The notes under the pieces: generated by a model
Seen by the model: only the letters and a program-made list of their open reading frames with translations
Told to the model about the DNA's origin: nothing
Database searches by the model: none
NCBI GenBank assembly: GCA_046483385.1
Contig: JAWODG010000045.1
Location: 1-44,090, forward strand
Direction: 5' to 3'
Origin: B1Sed10-231 sp046483385
GTDB lineage: Bacteria; Planctomycetota; Brocadiia; SM23-32
DNA length: 44,090 nucleotides
Part shown: positions 42,608 through 44,090 of the stretch, in pieces
Layout of the letters: each line of letters begins with the position of its first letter
How positions within the stretch are numbered: the stretch's first letter is position 1
Position numbers and translations under genes: made by a program

Positions 42608-43936
42608 TCAGAAGTCCCACTCGTCCACGATTTCCGCCAGTCTGTTCAGGGCGCCCTCCAACGGCTCGTGCTCACCGATGCGCTGTTGCAGCAGGCCGTT
42701 CACCTCGGGCATCAGGTCGATGGCTTTGTCGATGGCCGGGCTGCTGCCGCTGTTGTAAGCGCCTATCTTTATGAGGTCCTCCGCCTCCCGATAGGTGCTG
42801 AGGATGCCCTTCAGCTTGCGGGCCTTCTGCTGGTGGGCCTCCCCGACCACGGAACGCATGACGCGGCTGACGCTGCCCAGCACGTCCACGGCGGGGTAGT
42901 GGCCGCGGTCGGCCAGGTGGCGGGCCAGGGCGATGTGGCCGTCCAGGGTGGCGCGCACGGTATCCGCCACTGGTTCGGTGAAGTCGTCCCGCTCGACCAG
43001 CACCGAGTAGATGCCGGTGATGCTGCCCTCGGGGGAGTTGCCCAGCCGCTCGGTCAGCGTGGGCACCATCGAGAAGGTGGACGGCGGATAGCCGCGGGTG
43101 GTGGGCGGTTCGCCGGCCGCCAGCCCCACCTCCCGCTGCGCGTTCGCCACGCGGGTCAGGGAGTCCATCATGTACAGCACGTCCATTCCGCAGTCGCGCA
43201 GGTATTCGGCGATGGTAGTGGAGGTGAAGGCGGCCTTGATCTTCAGCAGGGGCGGGGCATCCGCCGTGGCGACGACAACCACCGACTTTTCGAGCCCGCT
43301 CGGACCTAACTTCTCCTTGATGAACTCCCCCACCTCCCGGCCGCGTTCACCGACCAGCGCAATGACATTGGCGTCCGCCTCGCTGTGCCGCGCGATCTCG
43401 CCGAGCAAGGTGCTCTTCCCCACGCCCGCCCCGGAGAAGATGCCCACCCGCTGACCCTTCCCCAGCGTGAGCGCGAGGTCTATGACCCGGATCCCGGTGA
43501 GGAAAGGCTCAGTTATCTCACTGCGCTTCAAGGGGTTGGGGGCGGGCTGGTCAATGCGGGCGCTCCGAGGGCAGGATATCTGCCCGCCCTGGTCAATGGG
43601 GTCACCCAACCCGTTGACCACGCGCCCCAGCAGGCCCTCGCCCAGGCCGACCTCGAGGTCCTGATGGGCCGAGACGACCTTGTCACCCGGCTGCACACCG
43701 TTCAGCTTCTCCAGCGGCATCAGGATGGTGGTGTTCTGTCGGAAGCCTATGACCTCGGCGCGGATGGTGCGCGTCGCGTTGCCGGCACGGGTGTGGATGT
43801 CGCAGAGCTGCCCCACCCCGACCGCCGGGCCTTTGGCTTCTATGATGGCGCCTGTGACACGGGTGATCTCCCCCTCGTAGTCCATGCAGTCCAACTCGGA
43901 GATCCGGGCCGTGTACTCGCTCAGGTCAAACCCCAT
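42608..43936 (-). CDS. fliI: Flagellar export ATPase FliI
   Basis: 442 residues of the F1-beta-like family. Walker A is GAGVGKST at 169-176, the Walker B region is DVLYMMDSLTR, and the flagellar-type GERGREVGEFI segment is intact. It energises and orders substrate export. The ATG overlaps the stop of an ABC transporter ATPase gene by 11 bases, so the two are co-translated; fliH, its usual upstream neighbour and regulator, is not there. Confidence 0.97.
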   Translation of the reverse strand: MGFDLSEYTARISELDCMDYEGEITRVTGAIIEAKGPAVGVGQLCDIHTRAGNATRTIRAEVIGFRQNTTILMPLEKLNGVQPGDKVVSAHQDLEVGLGEGLLGRVVNGLGDPIDQGGQISCPRSARIDQPAPNPLKRSEITEPFLTGIRVIDLALTLGKGQRVGIFSGAGVGKSTLLGEIARHSEADANVIALVGERGREVGEFIKEKLGPSGLEKSVVVVATADAPPLLKIKAAFTSTTIAEYLRDCGMDVLYMMDSLTRVANAQREVGLAAGEPPTTRGYPPSTFSMVPTLTERLGNSPEGSITGIYSVLVERDDFTEPVADTVRATLDGHIALARHLADRGHYPAVDVLGSVSRVMRSVVGEAHQQKARKLKGILSTYREAEDLIKIGAYNSGSSPAIDKAIDLMPEVNGLLQQRIGEHEPLEGALNRLAEIVDEWDF

Positions 43937-44090
43937 TCGACTCTCCGTTCTTCTTCAACAGGCTTTTCTCTATCTTGGCCAGCCGGCCCGGTATCTCGGA
44001 GAATATCTTGCCGGAGTCGATGACGCCCACGCGGTCGCACAGCTCCTCGGCTTCGCTCATCACGTGCGTGGACCAGACCACGGCCCGCTC
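43926..44090 (-). CDS. ABC transporter ATP-binding protein, C-terminal part
   Basis: A 54-residue fragment running in from the window edge; the stop is at 43928-43926. It contains the switch (H-loop) histidine in WSTHVMSEAEELCDRVGVID, followed by a GKI segment, the standard C-terminal pattern of NatA/CcmA-like (ABC-2 type) ATPases. The Walker motifs would lie outside the window. The stop overlaps the fliI start, so the transporter gene belongs to the same transcript. Such a pairing with fliI is unusual; the substrate is unknown. Confidence 0.85.
   Translation of the reverse strand, partial: ERAVVWSTHVMSEAEELCDRVGVIDSGKIFSEIPGRLAKIEKSLLKKNGESNGV

Noticed and set aside
1..44090. CRISPR arrays, rRNA or tRNA genes, phage or complete insertion sequences
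   Set aside because: No regular direct repeats with spacers, RNA gene signatures, integrase or complete transposase gene was seen on either strand.

Overview
This is a GC-rich 44 kb stretch in which every supported gene lies on the minus strand, so transcription runs from high to low coordinates. It reads as chromosome of a motile diderm bacterium: genes for P and L rings (FlgI, FlgH), a complete core type II secretion operon and lipoproteins all imply an outer membrane. A one-cysteine (CTPAR) sulfatase next to an SGNH hydrolase, and an intergenic relic reading ACCACGAAGAACACGAAG, are common in environmental Planctomycetota, Verrucomicrobiota and related bacteria. That placement is an inference and the phylum is not certain.

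Layout in transcription order. (1) 44090-37243: the C-terminal end of an ABC transporter ATPase overlaps fliI, followed by fliJ, a MotE-like protein, motA, two different motB-like genes, fliL, fliM and fliN (ATPase stalk, stator, switch). (2) 37082-27951: a consensus sigma-54 promoter precedes fliO-fliP-fliQ-fliR-flhB-flhA-flhG, a small membrane protein, the flagellar sigma factor fliA, and four small or lipoprotein genes of uncertain function. (3) 27714-22793: fliK, flgD, flgE and a membrane-anchored PilZ (c-di-GMP) protein. (4) 22658-13544: a second sigma-54 promoter precedes flgF-flgG-flgA-flgH-flgI-flgJ(N-terminal type)-flgN-flgK-flgL and two uncharacterised helical proteins. (5) 13487-2292: the type II secretion genes gspC to gspM in canonical order start only 56 bases after the last flagellar-cluster gene. 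A 351-base insert between gspC and gspD carries a possible 95-codon gene and a palindrome. (6) 2242-72: a sigma-70-like promoter, the sulfatase, and an SGNH hydrolase whose end is lost at a junction with AT-richer sequence at the window edge.

Together the flagellar genes supply the export gate, switch, stator, hook, junction proteins and rings. fliF, fliG, fliE, flgB, flgC, fliD, fliS, flagellin, flhF, fliH, flgM, fliW and csrA are not in the window. The points most worth a second look are the paired MotB-like proteins, one of which lacks the ion-carrying aspartate; a FlgH without a lipobox encoded near two lipoproteins; the sigma-54 promoter pair; an ABC ATPase where FliH is usually found; and the unexplained gspC-gspD insert.
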